The notes under the pieces are model-generated. The model did no database searches, was not told the DNA's origin, and was given only the letters and a program-made list of their open reading frames with translations. This document shows positions 7,433-17,500 of a stretch of DNA of 19,919 nucleotides, in pieces. The translations under genes and the position numbers were made by a program. Source of the stretch: Euryarchaeota archaeon TMED117. GTDB lineage: Archaea > Thermoplasmatota > Poseidoniia > Poseidoniales > Poseidoniaceae. The stretch spans positions 1-19,919 of the forward strand of contig NHFS02000077.1 in NCBI GenBank assembly GCA_002171315.2, written 5' to 3'. Numbering within the stretch: position 1 is the stretch's first letter; the number at the start of each line of letters is the position of its first letter.

Positions 7433-10400
7433 ATGGGCAAAAGCGTCGTATCTGCTGTTCTTCTTTCTTTGCTGATGTTGTCAGGTTGCTTTGGTACAGA
7501 TCCGGTAAAAGAAGAACAAGAAACAGTAGAAGCAGAACCATATACTCTCAATGCAAGTTGGGACACCATTAATCCAAGTGGGGAAGTTGATCAAATTATA
7601 GAACTGAAACTTCTCCTGAACTCAACTGGACAAGGGACTTATGAGGCTGTTTTGAATGCATATCATGAAGACAACCAGCCAGGTGGTCTGGATGTGATTA
7701 TGAATGAAAAAGATACATTCATCTCAATTATTCTCCAACCTTCGAAACATGGTATCTTCACCATTGATGTTGAATTAACGTTGTCAACCGGCGCTGCATA
7801 TGTGTATTCCAACACATTAACAATTATGGTTCCTGATGAAGGAGTCACTTCGTTGATAATCCCTCAATACATCGTTGTAGAATCCCCAATTATCCAAATC
7901 CAAGGCCAGGTATTACATCAAGATGTTTCCACCTGTTCTTTAATCATGGAAATACCAGATCAGTCATTAACCATTGATTCGATTACTATCCAAGTTCAAG
8001 CAGATGGTTCATTTACTCATTTATTGACTGGTTTAGATGAAAGAGAAGAGAGTTTTATCATATCCAGTATGGCAATATGTGGTGAATATACTGAAACTGT
8101 CTCTTACAGTAATACTTCTGTAATGATTGTTGAAAACAATGACATTGATGGTGATGGAATCCTTGACGAAATAGACCTTTGCCCAGATGGTATTGGTGAA
8201 AGTGATGGTTGGGCCTCAAGTTCTTCGAGTGATGTTGATCAGGATGGATGTCGAGATTATGATGAAGATGCTGATGATGACAACGATGGTGTTTTGGACA
8301 TCAATGATTCATGTGCTTCAACAATTGGATGGTTGAGCAATCAAGAAAACGACCGTGACCAAGATGGATGCATGGATGATGGTATTGATGCTGATGATGA
8401 TGGTGATGGAATTCTTGATGAAGTGGATTCCTGTAACGATGGAGAGATTAACTGGCCAGCTAATCTTTACTTAGACTGGGATCAAGATGGTTGCCATGAT
8501 CTTTTAGAGGACTCAGATGATGATAATGATGGTGAAAATGACTCATCAGATTTATGTCCGAAAGGGAGAACAAACTGGATTCTACAACGAAACGTAAACA
8601 CTGATTTTGACATGGATGGTTGTTTTGATACCACCGAAGATGACGATGATGATAATGATGCTGTTAATGATTTTAATGCAACAGGATCTATCTTAGACCA
8701 ATGCCCCTACACGCCTCTAGGTGCCTCAGATGTTGATGAATACGGCTGCGCAGCCATTGAAAGAGACACTGATTCAGATGGCATAAATGATCTTCTTGAC
8801 CAATGTGAAGGAACCCCGACTGGATTAACTGTCAATGCGGCAGGTTGTGCTGATCTAGATGGAGATGGTGTGTTTGCAAATGTCGATATTTGTGCGGATA
8901 GCCCATCACGATGGACGATTGACAACCAAGGTTGTGCAATCAATCAGAGATCTGTTCCTTGGACATCAGGGACTACAGTGAATGGACCAATGGATATCGT
9001 TCCAACATTCACAGTACCAACCCTTGACGGTACATTCACATTCCAAAACAAATGGACAGGTGATGATGTTTATCTTTTCATGTTCAAATATACAGACTCA
9101 AGTGGTAATTCAAATTCAGGTACATGGGCAACAAATCCAGGTACATTCATCCGCAATCTACCGTCCAACACTCATCTCTTCTATGGTTCATTTGATTCCA
9201 CATATCATAATGACATAACATCGAGAAAGAGTGATGTTGAAGCACGATTAAACCCCAGTGAAGAAGAAGAATGGTCAGGCAGGATTCACTACATCGATAT
9301 GGATGCAAGTAACATCCAAGGTGGACTGGGCCAAATGATTTCTAACACAAATAGCCCATTCTTTATGGGAATTGATCGATTCCAGAGAGCAAGAGAAGCA
9401 GGTTCAATCTATGCGTGGGTTACTCAAACAAATGATCCTAACCATTATGCATACGAACCACATCAATGGAATGCAGAATTTGAGCCAGAAATCCGCATGC
9501 AGGATAGCGGCATTGATGTCGTAAGCCTGTATGATTTCGAACGTCATTCGGGAGGTTGGGGCTCGAATCATAATTCATACCGAAATGCTACGTTCAGTAT
9601 GCCTCAAAATATGTCCTCTTATGACACACTCGAAGTTTTTCATGAACATGCTTGTGATGATCGAAGTAATCGATTCCAGAATAGTGATGGCACATACGGT
9701 GGATGTCATGAATGGGATTATCTCGCTCATCTCTACATCTGCGATTCAAATAATTCATCCGTATGTGGGACAGAATTCATGCGATGGATTACAACCTATG
9801 GTCGTGAAGGTCGTTGGCTTACAGATATTAGCCCGTATCTATTCATGCTTGAAGATGATGACACACGTAGATTTCGGTATAAAGGAGCAAATAAAGGAGA
9901 CATGACCATTAAGTTTCTATTCTCTAATTGGGGGAGCGGAGAACGCCCACATGATGCAACATTTGCATTTACAGGTGGTCAATTTGATGGAAGTTATAAC
10001 AATGAAAGTCGATACACAAGAAATCTAAATTTCACAGTTCCAAGTGAGACGACAAGAGTCGAAATAGTTGCAACAATAACAGGTCATGGATTCCAAAAGG
10101 ACGATGCAAATTGTGCGGAATTTTGCGATCATGAGCACCACTACTACATCGATAATCATCATACTTACGAATGGCATCCAATTGTAGGGTCTAACACAGG
10201 TTGTGAAAATGAAATTTCCAATGGAGTTGTTGCGAACCAGTTTGGTTCATGGCCATATGGTCGTGCGGGATGGTGTGCAGGCCAAGATGTCAAGCAATGG
10301 ACTTACGATATCTCATCATGGGTCGATTTCAATGGACAAATCAACGAACTAACGTATCGAGGCCTTTTCAACGGGCAAGAGTATAACCCAACTGGAGAAT

Positions 10401-10468
10401 CAAGTAAAGGTGGACGAAACATCGTTGCTGAAATATGGGTTGTATTCTATACCAATTCTACAAGTTGA
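7433..10468 (+). CDS. Lipoprotein with TSP3 repeats and a PNGase F-like glycopeptidase domain
   Basis: 1011 residues. A lipobox, LMLSGCF with C19, anchors it to the outer face of the membrane. Residues 35-235 look beta-rich; 238-503 hold TSP3-type calcium repeats (DxDxDGxxD) with regular cysteines. Residues 518-680 resemble a thioredoxin-like fold (IVPTFTVPTLDGTFTF) without a CxxC. Residues 690-1008 match both halves of peptide-N4-(N-acetylglucosaminyl)asparagine amidase F. The matches are CHEWDYLAHLYIC, ITTYGREGRW, ATITGHG, CAEFC and RAGWCAG, which I compared with flavobacterial PNGase F from memory. The aspartate and glutamate known to be needed there (D60, E206) correspond to D762 and E896. 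The substrate-binding E118 corresponds to S831. It probably cleaves N-glycans from asparagine, perhaps with altered specificity. The 3' end overlaps mqnC by 22 bases on the opposite strand. Confidence 0.85.
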   Translation: MGKSVVSAVLLSLLMLSGCFGTDPVKEEQETVEAEPYTLNASWDTINPSGEVDQIIELKLLLNSTGQGTYEAVLNAYHEDNQPGGLDVIMNEKDTFISIILQPSKHGIFTIDVELTLSTGAAYVYSNTLTIMVPDEGVTSLIIPQYIVVESPIIQIQGQVLHQDVSTCSLIMEIPDQSLTIDSITIQVQADGSFTHLLTGLDEREESFIISSMAICGEYTETVSYSNTSVMIVENNDIDGDGILDEIDLCPDGIGESDGWASSSSSDVDQDGCRDYDEDADDDNDGVLDINDSCASTIGWLSNQENDRDQDGCMDDGIDADDDGDGILDEVDSCNDGEINWPANLYLDWDQDGCHDLLEDSDDDNDGENDSSDLCPKGRTNWILQRNVNTDFDMDGCFDTTEDDDDDNDAVNDFNATGSILDQCPYTPLGASDVDEYGCAAIERDTDSDGINDLLDQCEGTPTGLTVNAAGCADLDGDGVFANVDICADSPSRWTIDNQGCAINQRSVPWTSGTTVNGPMDIVPTFTVPTLDGTFTFQNKWTGDDVYLFMFKYTDSSGNSNSGTWATNPGTFIRNLPSNTHLFYGSFDSTYHNDITSRKSDVEARLNPSEEEEWSGRIHYIDMDASNIQGGLGQMISNTNSPFFMGIDRFQRAREAGSIYAWVTQTNDPNHYAYEPHQWNAEFEPEIRMQDSGIDVVSLYDFERHSGGWGSNHNSYRNATFSMPQNMSSYDTLEVFHEHACDDRSNRFQNSDGTYGGCHEWDYLAHLYICDSNNSSVCGTEFMRWITTYGREGRWLTDISPYLFMLEDDDTRRFRYKGANKGDMTIKFLFSNWGSGERPHDATFAFTGGQFDGSYNNESRYTRNLNFTVPSETTRVEIVATITGHGFQKDDANCAEFCDHEHHYYIDNHHTYEWHPIVGSNTGCENEISNGVVANQFGSWPYGRAGWCAGQDVKQWTYDISSWVDFNGQINELTYRGLFNGQEYNPTGESSKGGRNIVAEIWVVFYTNSTS
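8144..8941 (+). repeat. TSP3-type calcium-binding repeat array in the lipoprotein
   Basis: This stretch encodes residues 238-503, a series of aspartate-rich loops such as DIDGDGILDEIDLC and DVDQDGCRDYDEDADDD, with a cysteine and a spacer of about 20 residues per unit. At DNA level it gives imperfect runs of GAT and GAT-GAC codons. The repetition is at protein level; it is not a satellite or CRISPR. Confidence 0.85.
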
Positions 10469-11631
10469 CTTGGTGGCAAACAATTTGCCTCAGGCAATGA
10501 ATTTGTGGTATCTGGAGTTTCCAGATGTTCATAATCGCTATTACGCCTTTGAGGCGAGAACCCAGATCGAAGGATTGAAGTTTGCAATTCCTGCTCAGAT
10601 GCACTAAATTTGGTCGTACCTGAAGCCGATACAACATTCTCTTCCATCATTGTCGAACCTGCATCGTCTGCCCCTCCAAGGAGAGCCATCTGAGCGACAC
10701 CCATTCCCATCGTTGGCCATGAAGCTTGTATGTGTGGTACATTATCAAGAAATAAGCGAGAAATTGCAACATGACGGAGATATTCACTTGCTCCTGCACC
10801 GAGTTCAAATCTGTTTGCACCTTTGTTTCTTTTTCCAAATGTGTTCGATTCAAGTTGAACTGGCCATGCAATAAATGAAGTAAAACCAACATGACCTAAT
10901 GATAATACTCGATCTTGTTGTTGACGAATTCGATTGAGATGCTCAATACGATTCGAATTGGTTTCTCCAAATCCAATGACATTTGTTGCACTTGTTGTTA
11001 AGCCCAAAGATTGAGCTTCTTCCATCACGCGAAGCCAATTATCTGGATGTCCTTTCTTAGGAGATACATCTTTACGCACTGTTTCAACAAGCATTTCTGC
11101 TCCTCCCCCAGGTAAGCCATGCATACCTGCTTCTTTGAATCGAGTGAGAACTTCAAGCGTCGTGCTCTGCGTAACTTCTGCAATACCTTCTAATTCAATG
11201 GGTGAAAAACAGTCTAGGTCAATGGTTGGATGATGAATTCTTAATTCATTGATCAAACCAATGTACCAATCAATATCGAGGTCAGGATTTACGCCTCCTT
11301 GCATCAGAATTCTTGAACCTCCAATGGCTTCTAATTCTACAATACGTTGACGAATTTCATCATAGGTTTGCGTGTATGTTTCATCATGACCGGGTGGACG
11401 ATAAAATGAACAAAATTGACAATTGATTGTACATACATTCGTGTAGTTAATGTTACGATCAACAAGATATGTCACTTTATTTGTAGGGTTATGCAATTTT
11501 CTCCTATGATGAGCGGCATCCATTAATTGATGCAACGGAGCAGAATCATACAATATGAGGCATTCCTCACTTGTAAGACGATAAATATCATCGCTAGAAT
11601 TGATTTTTTCAAGAATAGTTGACCAGCCCAT
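10447..11631 (-). CDS. mqnC: Dehypoxanthine futalosine cyclase (radical SAM, MqnC)
   Basis: 394 residues from ATG 11631. It cyclises dehypoxanthine futalosine to cyclic dehypoxanthine futalosine in the futalosine route to menaquinone, using S-adenosylmethionine and a 4Fe-4S cluster. The cluster cysteines are C67, C71 and C74 (CTINCQFC). Further family motifs are RILMQGGVNPDLDIDWY, PGGGAEML, GFTSFIAWPVQ, LDNVPHIQASWPTMG and GSTMMEENVVSASG. The last separates MqnC from the related CofH and MqnE. An open frame extends to 11718, but GAGGTGA at 11642-11636 fixes ATG 11631 and avoids overlap with the peptidase gene. About 26 residues after SDYEHLE are an extra tail compared with family members as I remember them. 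It lies 10 bases after pepP, so the two are probably co-transcribed. No other menaquinone gene is in the window. Confidence 0.9.
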   Translation of the reverse strand: MGWSTILEKINSSDDIYRLTSEECLILYDSAPLHQLMDAAHHRRKLHNPTNKVTYLVDRNINYTNVCTINCQFCSFYRPPGHDETYTQTYDEIRQRIVELEAIGGSRILMQGGVNPDLDIDWYIGLINELRIHHPTIDLDCFSPIELEGIAEVTQSTTLEVLTRFKEAGMHGLPGGGAEMLVETVRKDVSPKKGHPDNWLRVMEEAQSLGLTTSATNVIGFGETNSNRIEHLNRIRQQQDRVLSLGHVGFTSFIAWPVQLESNTFGKRNKGANRFELGAGASEYLRHVAISRLFLDNVPHIQASWPTMGMGVAQMALLGGADDAGSTMMEENVVSASGTTKFSASEQELQTSILRSGFSPQRRNSDYEHLETPDTTNSLPEANCLPPSQLVELV

Positions 11632-11635
11632 AGGC

Positions 11636-11642
11636 TCACCTC
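11636..11642 (-). promoter_or_regulatory. Shine-Dalgarno GAGGTGA deciding the mqnC start
   Basis: GAGGTGA on the minus strand, 4 bases before ATG 11631; its first G is the last base of the pepP stop codon. This is the same stop-plus-Shine-Dalgarno arrangement as at 6258, and it suggests translational coupling. Confidence 0.75.
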
Positions 11643-13009
11643 TATACTGTTCCCATAATTCCTTCAATATCAGCAATTGTTTTTGGACAGCGATTTGTGA
11701 GTACATCTGGCTCACCATCGGTTACAAGAACATCATCTTCAATACGAATGCCAATGTTTGCATATCGTTCTGGACACTCGACATCAGGCCTCCATGCACC
11801 AAAATATAATCCCGGTTCAACTGTCAATACCATACCAGCTTCAAGCAATCGTGGTGTTCCATCTGGTTTGTAGACGCCAACATCGTGTACATCTAGACCT
11901 AACCAATGGCCTGTATTATGCATATACCAATGTTTTAATTGACCAGATTCCAAATCCAATGCTTCATCTAATGTTTGATCGATTACTCCCAAGCGAATAA
12001 GACCCTCAGCGAGAACTGAACGAGCCACTTCGTGAGGTTGATTGTAAGGATTTCCTACGCGGCATGCGGCAATGGCTTGTTCTTGCGCTTCAAGTACAAT
12101 CTCATAAATCTCTTTTTGAGCATCACTAAACTTACCATTGATTGGCCAAGAGCGAGTTATGTCAGCAGCATAGCCTTTGTATTCAGCTCCTGCATCAATA
12201 AGAATAATCTCATCGCCTTTACATGTTGATTCGTTGACTGTGTAATGAAGAATAGTTGCATTTTCACCACAACCAACAATTGATGGATATGCCCAGCCAC
12301 TAGTGCCTCCATAAACGAAAAAGCCTTCTATAATCGCCTGTACTTGATATTCGGTAATACCATCTTTACTCGCTTTCATCGCTAATTCATGCGCAACCGA
12401 AGAAACCTCTGCTGCATAACGCATCAATTCAATTTCTTCAGGAGATTTGCGTAGACGCATCTCAGCAATCCTTCTGCTTGGATCCTCCATTGAGACTGGT
12501 CCAGAACCGAAGTGTTGACGTTTGCGATCCCTTCGTTCAATAGCAGAGCGAACGATGGAATCAATACCATCACTGATACCTGTTCGGACATGTACCGCAG
12601 ATGATTTCGAGAGATATCCATCAAGATGTTTTTCCAAATCATGAATTGAATTAGCTTCGTCAACAGACCACTCACTGAGTGCCCCTTCAATACCTGGACG
12701 TCGCCCCTCCCAGATTTCCTTCAACGTGTCTTTTGGTTGAACGAATATATGTGAAATCCATTTAGTTCCATCATAGTGAAAGACAAGAGCAGATTCAGGA
12801 TCCGCCCACCCAACAAAGTAGAGCATATCGCTCGATGTTCTGTACGGATATGTCACGTCATTACTACGAATGGCTTCAGGAGGCGTGGTAATAATCACTA
12901 AATCAGAAGGTGTTAATTGAGACAGAAAACGTTGCTGACGTTCTTTGTAAATTGATTTAGGGATGTTCAATGGTTCATTTGGAAGACTTTCCATAGCATC
13001 GTTAAACAT
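11642..13009 (-). CDS. pepP: Xaa-Pro aminopeptidase, M24B family
   Basis: 455 residues, close to the E. coli PepP length. It removes an N-terminal residue that is followed by proline, using two metal ions. An N-terminal creatinase-like domain (residues 15-180, including RTSSDMLYFVGW and WEGRRPG) precedes the pita-bread catalytic domain. All five expected metal ligands are present: D272 and D283 (IDAGAEYKGYAADITR), H368 (GHWLGLDVHD), E398 (TVEPGLY) and E424 (GIRIEDDVLV). No signal peptide is seen, so it acts in the cytoplasm, consistent with recycling imported peptides. The start ATG 13009 has GGTGA four bases upstream. A run TTAAAAAA (13047-13040) in the 45-base gap ahead could be a TATA-like element, but its spacing is not convincing. 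Confidence 0.95.
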   Translation of the reverse strand: MFNDAMESLPNEPLNIPKSIYKERQQRFLSQLTPSDLVIITTPPEAIRSNDVTYPYRTSSDMLYFVGWADPESALVFHYDGTKWISHIFVQPKDTLKEIWEGRRPGIEGALSEWSVDEANSIHDLEKHLDGYLSKSSAVHVRTGISDGIDSIVRSAIERRDRKRQHFGSGPVSMEDPSRRIAEMRLRKSPEEIELMRYAAEVSSVAHELAMKASKDGITEYQVQAIIEGFFVYGGTSGWAYPSIVGCGENATILHYTVNESTCKGDEIILIDAGAEYKGYAADITRSWPINGKFSDAQKEIYEIVLEAQEQAIAACRVGNPYNQPHEVARSVLAEGLIRLGVIDQTLDEALDLESGQLKHWYMHNTGHWLGLDVHDVGVYKPDGTPRLLEAGMVLTVEPGLYFGAWRPDVECPERYANIGIRIEDDVLVTDGEPDVLTNRCPKTIADIEGIMGTV

Positions 13010-13013
13010 AGAC

Positions 13014-13018
13014 TCACC
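13014..13018 (-). promoter_or_regulatory. Shine-Dalgarno GGTGA of pepP
   Basis: GGTGA on the minus strand with 4 bases before ATG 13009. It has the same core as the elements at 6258 and 11636 and supports the chosen start. Confidence 0.7.
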
Positions 13019-13054
13019 AGTTGTCGCTACAATTCACAGTTTTTTAATGAATGG

Positions 13055-14578
13055 TTAATCCTCGGATACTTTAGCATCTGACCAACGAACAAAATCCGAT
13101 TCTTTTGTTGCTAGTACTTTTCGACGTATGAGGATGATAAAGGATAAAATGAGTAGAAGTAAAATCGAAGTCCAAATTGTAATTGACTGAAGCGGAGAAT
13201 CGACTTGAACCTCCTGTTCTTCAACAGTAAAACTAATTGATGTGCTTGCACCATTATTATCGGTTAAGAGAAGAGTAATCTGTTCCCATTCATCGGCCTG
13301 GATATCAGAAGATAAGAGGTAAGATCTACCACTTAGGAGTGATTTACCATCAACAAACCAATTGTATTCTAACGAGTCAATATCATTGATAGTGTCTGTT
13401 GTAAGATTTGCTGAGAAGCACCATTCATCAGATGATTTTACAGTAATTGTCTGATTATTTGATATTTTAAAACCATCAAATCGTAGATCTAATTCTGGTT
13501 CAACATTGACAACACTCACATTATGTTGGACATTTACAAAGTTGCCACCCATATCTCGGATAAGACCAATTATTTGGTAGACCCCTTGCTCATCCGCAGT
13601 AAACGATAATCTGTTATCTGCCAATATTTCTGAAGAAGAAACTGCCCTTAGTTCACCATCTGGCTCTATAATGGTCCATGTAATTGTATACACTGAACCC
13701 TGATATCCATCATCAACATCGAGATCAACAGTTATTGTCTCAGATTCCTGAACCTCAGAAATTGAAGATAATGTCACATTAGGAGAATAACGATCTACCA
13801 CAAAGTATTGTGTAAGAGAATTGGATCCCTTCAAGTTCATTGTTTGAACATAAAAATCAATCAAATACAGCCCATCTGGAAGGTTTATTGAAACTGTTTC
13901 CATGGTGATAACCAGATTACCATCTTCAAGTTCGTGAACCACCGGTACGGGAGTATAATTATCCGTGCAAACTCCAAATGGAGCAGGACAAACTGATAGA
14001 GACGTAAGAATATCTTGATCACCACTTATCGTCCCAGAGGAAAGAACGGCCGGAGGTAATAGAACGTCGTATTGTAAGGTTGTATCAATAGTAGTGAGAA
14101 TAATTTGTGACATTTGATCAGATACTGATTCATACATCAATACCGGCCTGTGGTTTGTCGTGCCAAGGTAGACGGTTAAGCCAAAGGAATCTAAATCCGT
14201 TTGCTCTAATAGAGAGATTCTTACGAGGCAGGTACAACTTTCAGATGTATGATTGAATTCATGATTCCATACCCAGTACGTAACTCCAAGTTCAGATTCG
14301 TAAGGTGTAACAGATAAGAGAGAAGAACTCGAATTAAGAAGTTCATACTGCACATCAGCCGTCACATTCCATAGTGAAATTTCAACCGAGATAAGAGGTA
14401 CAGTAGATGAACCACTAACATTTATCACATCGTGAAAATGAATGCCGTTGTCTTGATCAAATTCAATTGATGGAGATGCATTAGTTTCAGCACTTGAAGA
14501 ATTCAAAACGAATGGAGCGAACATAAGCATTGAAAGAATGCCTACTAAACCAACTGATATTGAATTCGCTCTAAACAT
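13055..14578 (-). CDS. Surface protein with PKD/Ig-like domains and a C-terminal membrane anchor
   Basis: 507 residues. A signal peptide covers about 1-31 (VGLVGILSMLMFAPFVL, then a likely cut after SSSA). The exported part is beta-rich. Residues about 262-345 and 355-455 look like Ig/PKD folds, the second having EYNWFVDGKSLL and EQITLLLTDNNGAS. A single helix at about 466-484 (ITIWTSILLLLILSFIILI) is followed by RRK and a 20-residue cytoplasmic tail, giving a type I topology. At least ten N-x-S/T sequons in the outer part suggest glycosylation. Four cysteines occur in close pairs or near each other (CTC, CPAPFGVC). The gene begins 6 bases after the stop of the TSP3 protein gene, so the two are probably one operon and may act together at the surface. 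No enzyme motif is seen, and the exact role is unknown. Confidence 0.82.
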   Translation of the reverse strand: MFRANSISVGLVGILSMLMFAPFVLNSSSAETNASPSIEFDQDNGIHFHDVINVSGSSTVPLISVEISLWNVTADVQYELLNSSSSLLSVTPYESELGVTYWVWNHEFNHTSESCTCLVRISLLEQTDLDSFGLTVYLGTTNHRPVLMYESVSDQMSQIILTTIDTTLQYDVLLPPAVLSSGTISGDQDILTSLSVCPAPFGVCTDNYTPVPVVHELEDGNLVITMETVSINLPDGLYLIDFYVQTMNLKGSNSLTQYFVVDRYSPNVTLSSISEVQESETITVDLDVDDGYQGSVYTITWTIIEPDGELRAVSSSEILADNRLSFTADEQGVYQIIGLIRDMGGNFVNVQHNVSVVNVEPELDLRFDGFKISNNQTITVKSSDEWCFSANLTTDTINDIDSLEYNWFVDGKSLLSGRSYLLSSDIQADEWEQITLLLTDNNGASTSISFTVEEQEVQVDSPLQSITIWTSILLLLILSFIILIRRKVLATKESDFVRWSDAKVSED

Positions 14579-14584
14579 ACGGCA

Positions 14585-17500
14585 CTAGCTCTCGAATGGA
14601 TCGCACAGTTCACCTTGTCCAGGGAAACTAATCGGATTTCGTGGGTTTGTATCCCATTTGAATTCACAATAGTTAGTGTGCCCATCTCCGTCACTATCCA
14701 CAAGCCTATCGGCAGGATCATACGGATCGAATTCAAAGTGATATTCCCATCCAGTAGCCATACCATCATCGTCATGATCCATGTAGTAGACCTCGGGACC
14801 ATCTTCCCAAGCATCCCCATCTGTATCATTTGTAACTGGATTTGTACCATTCTCAAATTCTTCAAAATTTGTGTAATTTTCTAAATTGTTGTAGAATTTC
14901 AGACCATCGGGTGAGTCAGGGTCGATATTACATTCAGCATTCGTTGTATCATTGTATCCTGGGCAATATTTCTTTATCAATCCAGTACGATTAAGTCCGT
15001 CTGAATCAGGGTCTTCTTCGCCATCATTGATCCCATCTAAATCACTGTCAGCCATGGATGGATCCATGACACCACGAGCACCATAGGCATTGATTGTAGA
15101 ATTGTCAACAAGGTTGTTGTTTATGGCTTCGTATGAATATCGGACTTCCCATCCATCAGGGAGTTTATCGCCGTCAGTGTCATCATCGACAGGATTCGTA
15201 TTCCAGTTTGTAGGTGCTTCTGCTCCATTGGCTAGAGTATCATTGTCAACGTCATAGGTATCGTCTTTCAAAGAATTAAGTGAAGGATCTAATGCCCAAC
15301 GACCCTTACAACCATCACAGAGCGTGTTTCCAGGAAGGTCGAAACCTGACAAATTCATTTCAGAGACTTCGTATTTCTTTTGCAGTTCAAATCCACCAAG
15401 CCAGTTAATCCAAACATAGCCACCTGGTTCCATTTGGCAACCATTTGTAGTTGTTTCAGTACATCCGGGTCGATCCCAGTTTGAAACTGCAACCCAAAGG
15501 GAGTGAGAATTCGTATTATCCTCAGTTGATTTGACCTGCATTTCCCAGCCATCGAGCATACCGTCTGCATCTGTATCGTTGATCAGTGGATTTGTTTCAT
15601 ATTGGAACGGACGAGGTATGAAGAGAATTTCATTCCCATCGATAAGTCCGTCACCATCGGTATCAGAATTGTTTGCATGTGTTACGAAATTGTCTGCACC
15701 AGCAATGACTTCTTCACCATCTTCTAGTCCATCATTATCGGTATCAAACATACATGCCGATGTGAAATACTGTTCTCCATTGAAAATGTATCCGAGTTTG
15801 GTTTCTTGTTGATCACTTTCACCGTCACTGTCAGTGTCATCATTCGATGCATTCGATCCCTGTCCATCGCAGGTTGAAGAAAATTCAAGATAATCAGAGA
15901 GGCCATCACCATCAGTATCTGGCAACCCTGGATCTGAGACAACCCATGTTAATTGGACACCACGATTGACGACAAGAATTTCCCATCCACCTACTTCTAT
16001 TCCATCGAGTAAACCGTCAAGGTCAGTATCGCCGTGAGTAGGATCTGTTGAACGACCTACAACATTTCCTTGATCATCGAGTCGTGCTTCATACTCCATG
16101 AGGTTTGTAAATCGCTCTGATTCTTCGACGAGATTCATCCAAACGAACAATCGTGATTCAACTTGATCCCCAGGTGCTACATTGATTGAGTAAACATAAC
16201 CATCAACTGGTGCAACGAGGTAAACAGGTTGCTTGTTACCTCCACCCATTGTGAATTGACCGCGAGCAATGGTCGTGTTACTTGTTACGTAATCGCCCTT
16301 CTCGACATAGAGTTCCACCACAGTGGTTGTCAGTTCTAGTTCCTCGAACATAACATCGCCATCACCATCAGAATCCCATCCATCAAAATCAATGTCGTCA
16401 TTGGCATTACTAGCATTTCTCGGATTTAACGGATATTCAAGAGTAGTACGATTGTATTGGTTCGCCTCCCAACCATCTGGCATCTGGTCGCCATCTGTGT
16501 CTTGGCTCCAAGGTGACGTAAAGGACGGCAATCCATTTGTGAGTCCAAACTTGTTAGAGACTTGATATTCCTCAAGATTGTTTAATCCATCTTCGTCCCA
16601 GTCGTTGTATCCGTCAGATGAATTGAAAGGATTGAGTTGCTTGTTTGCTTCCTGAGTAGGATGGTCTTGCTTGAAAGAGAAGCAGTATTCAAATCCGTCA
16701 GGCATACCATCGCCGTCAGTGTCCCAATCACTGGGCCCGTTTAGGAGACCATCGCCATCGAGGTCTGATAAGAACCATGCAGCGCTTACTTCAGAGGCAA
16801 ATGGTGCACTACGTGGAGTTCTTTGGGACAGAGGGGTGCTTTCAGGTTCACCGCAATCAGATCCAAGTTCGAAATCAAGCACAACAGCTCCCGAATTAAC
16901 TTCTAAAATATCTGGAAGCATATCACCATCAGAATCTGAGGATGTAGGGTCAGTCCCGTAGGCTTCTTCTTGGAAATTAAGAAGTCCATCATCATCATAG
17001 TCGAGAACTTGGTCGCAGGAGTGCTTACCTAGAGGATTTTCGAGTTCATCCCATGTTGGAGCACCTTCAAATTCTTCAAGCATAGATGAAAGAGTCTCCT
17101 CCAGTGCGAGATTTAACAGTGTACAATCCCAATTGCCAGAAAGTGGATTGAAGAGGTAAATCGTTCCATCAGGAGAAGATACGTTCATTCCGTACATGGA
17201 TTCCCAACGGTCGTTGAGACCATCGTTGTCAGTGTCAGCTCTTTGTGGATCAGTGCCAAGTTCAGCTTCTTGTTCGTTTGTCAATCCATCTCGATCAGGG
17301 TCGCCGTATTTCCCTTGCTCTGGATCAGGCCATGAGTCACTTTCATTGGAAATTTCTGCATCATCAGCGGTTGAGGTAGTACCAGATTCATCTTCAAAAT
17401 CTTCTGATTCTCCATTATCGAGTGGATTCAAACCATGTTCAACTTCCCATCCATCGCTCATACCGTCTTTATCGGTATCAGGATCGTCTTTATCGGTACC

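Noticed and set aside
8144..8941. Possible DNA tandem repeat or CRISPR-like array
   Set aside because: Units differ at DNA level and keep frame; the periodicity is that of aspartate-rich TSP3 loops.
11632..11718. 29-residue extension of mqnC overlapping pepP
   Set aside because: A clear Shine-Dalgarno sets ATG 11631; the extension is only the open frame over the pepP 3' end.
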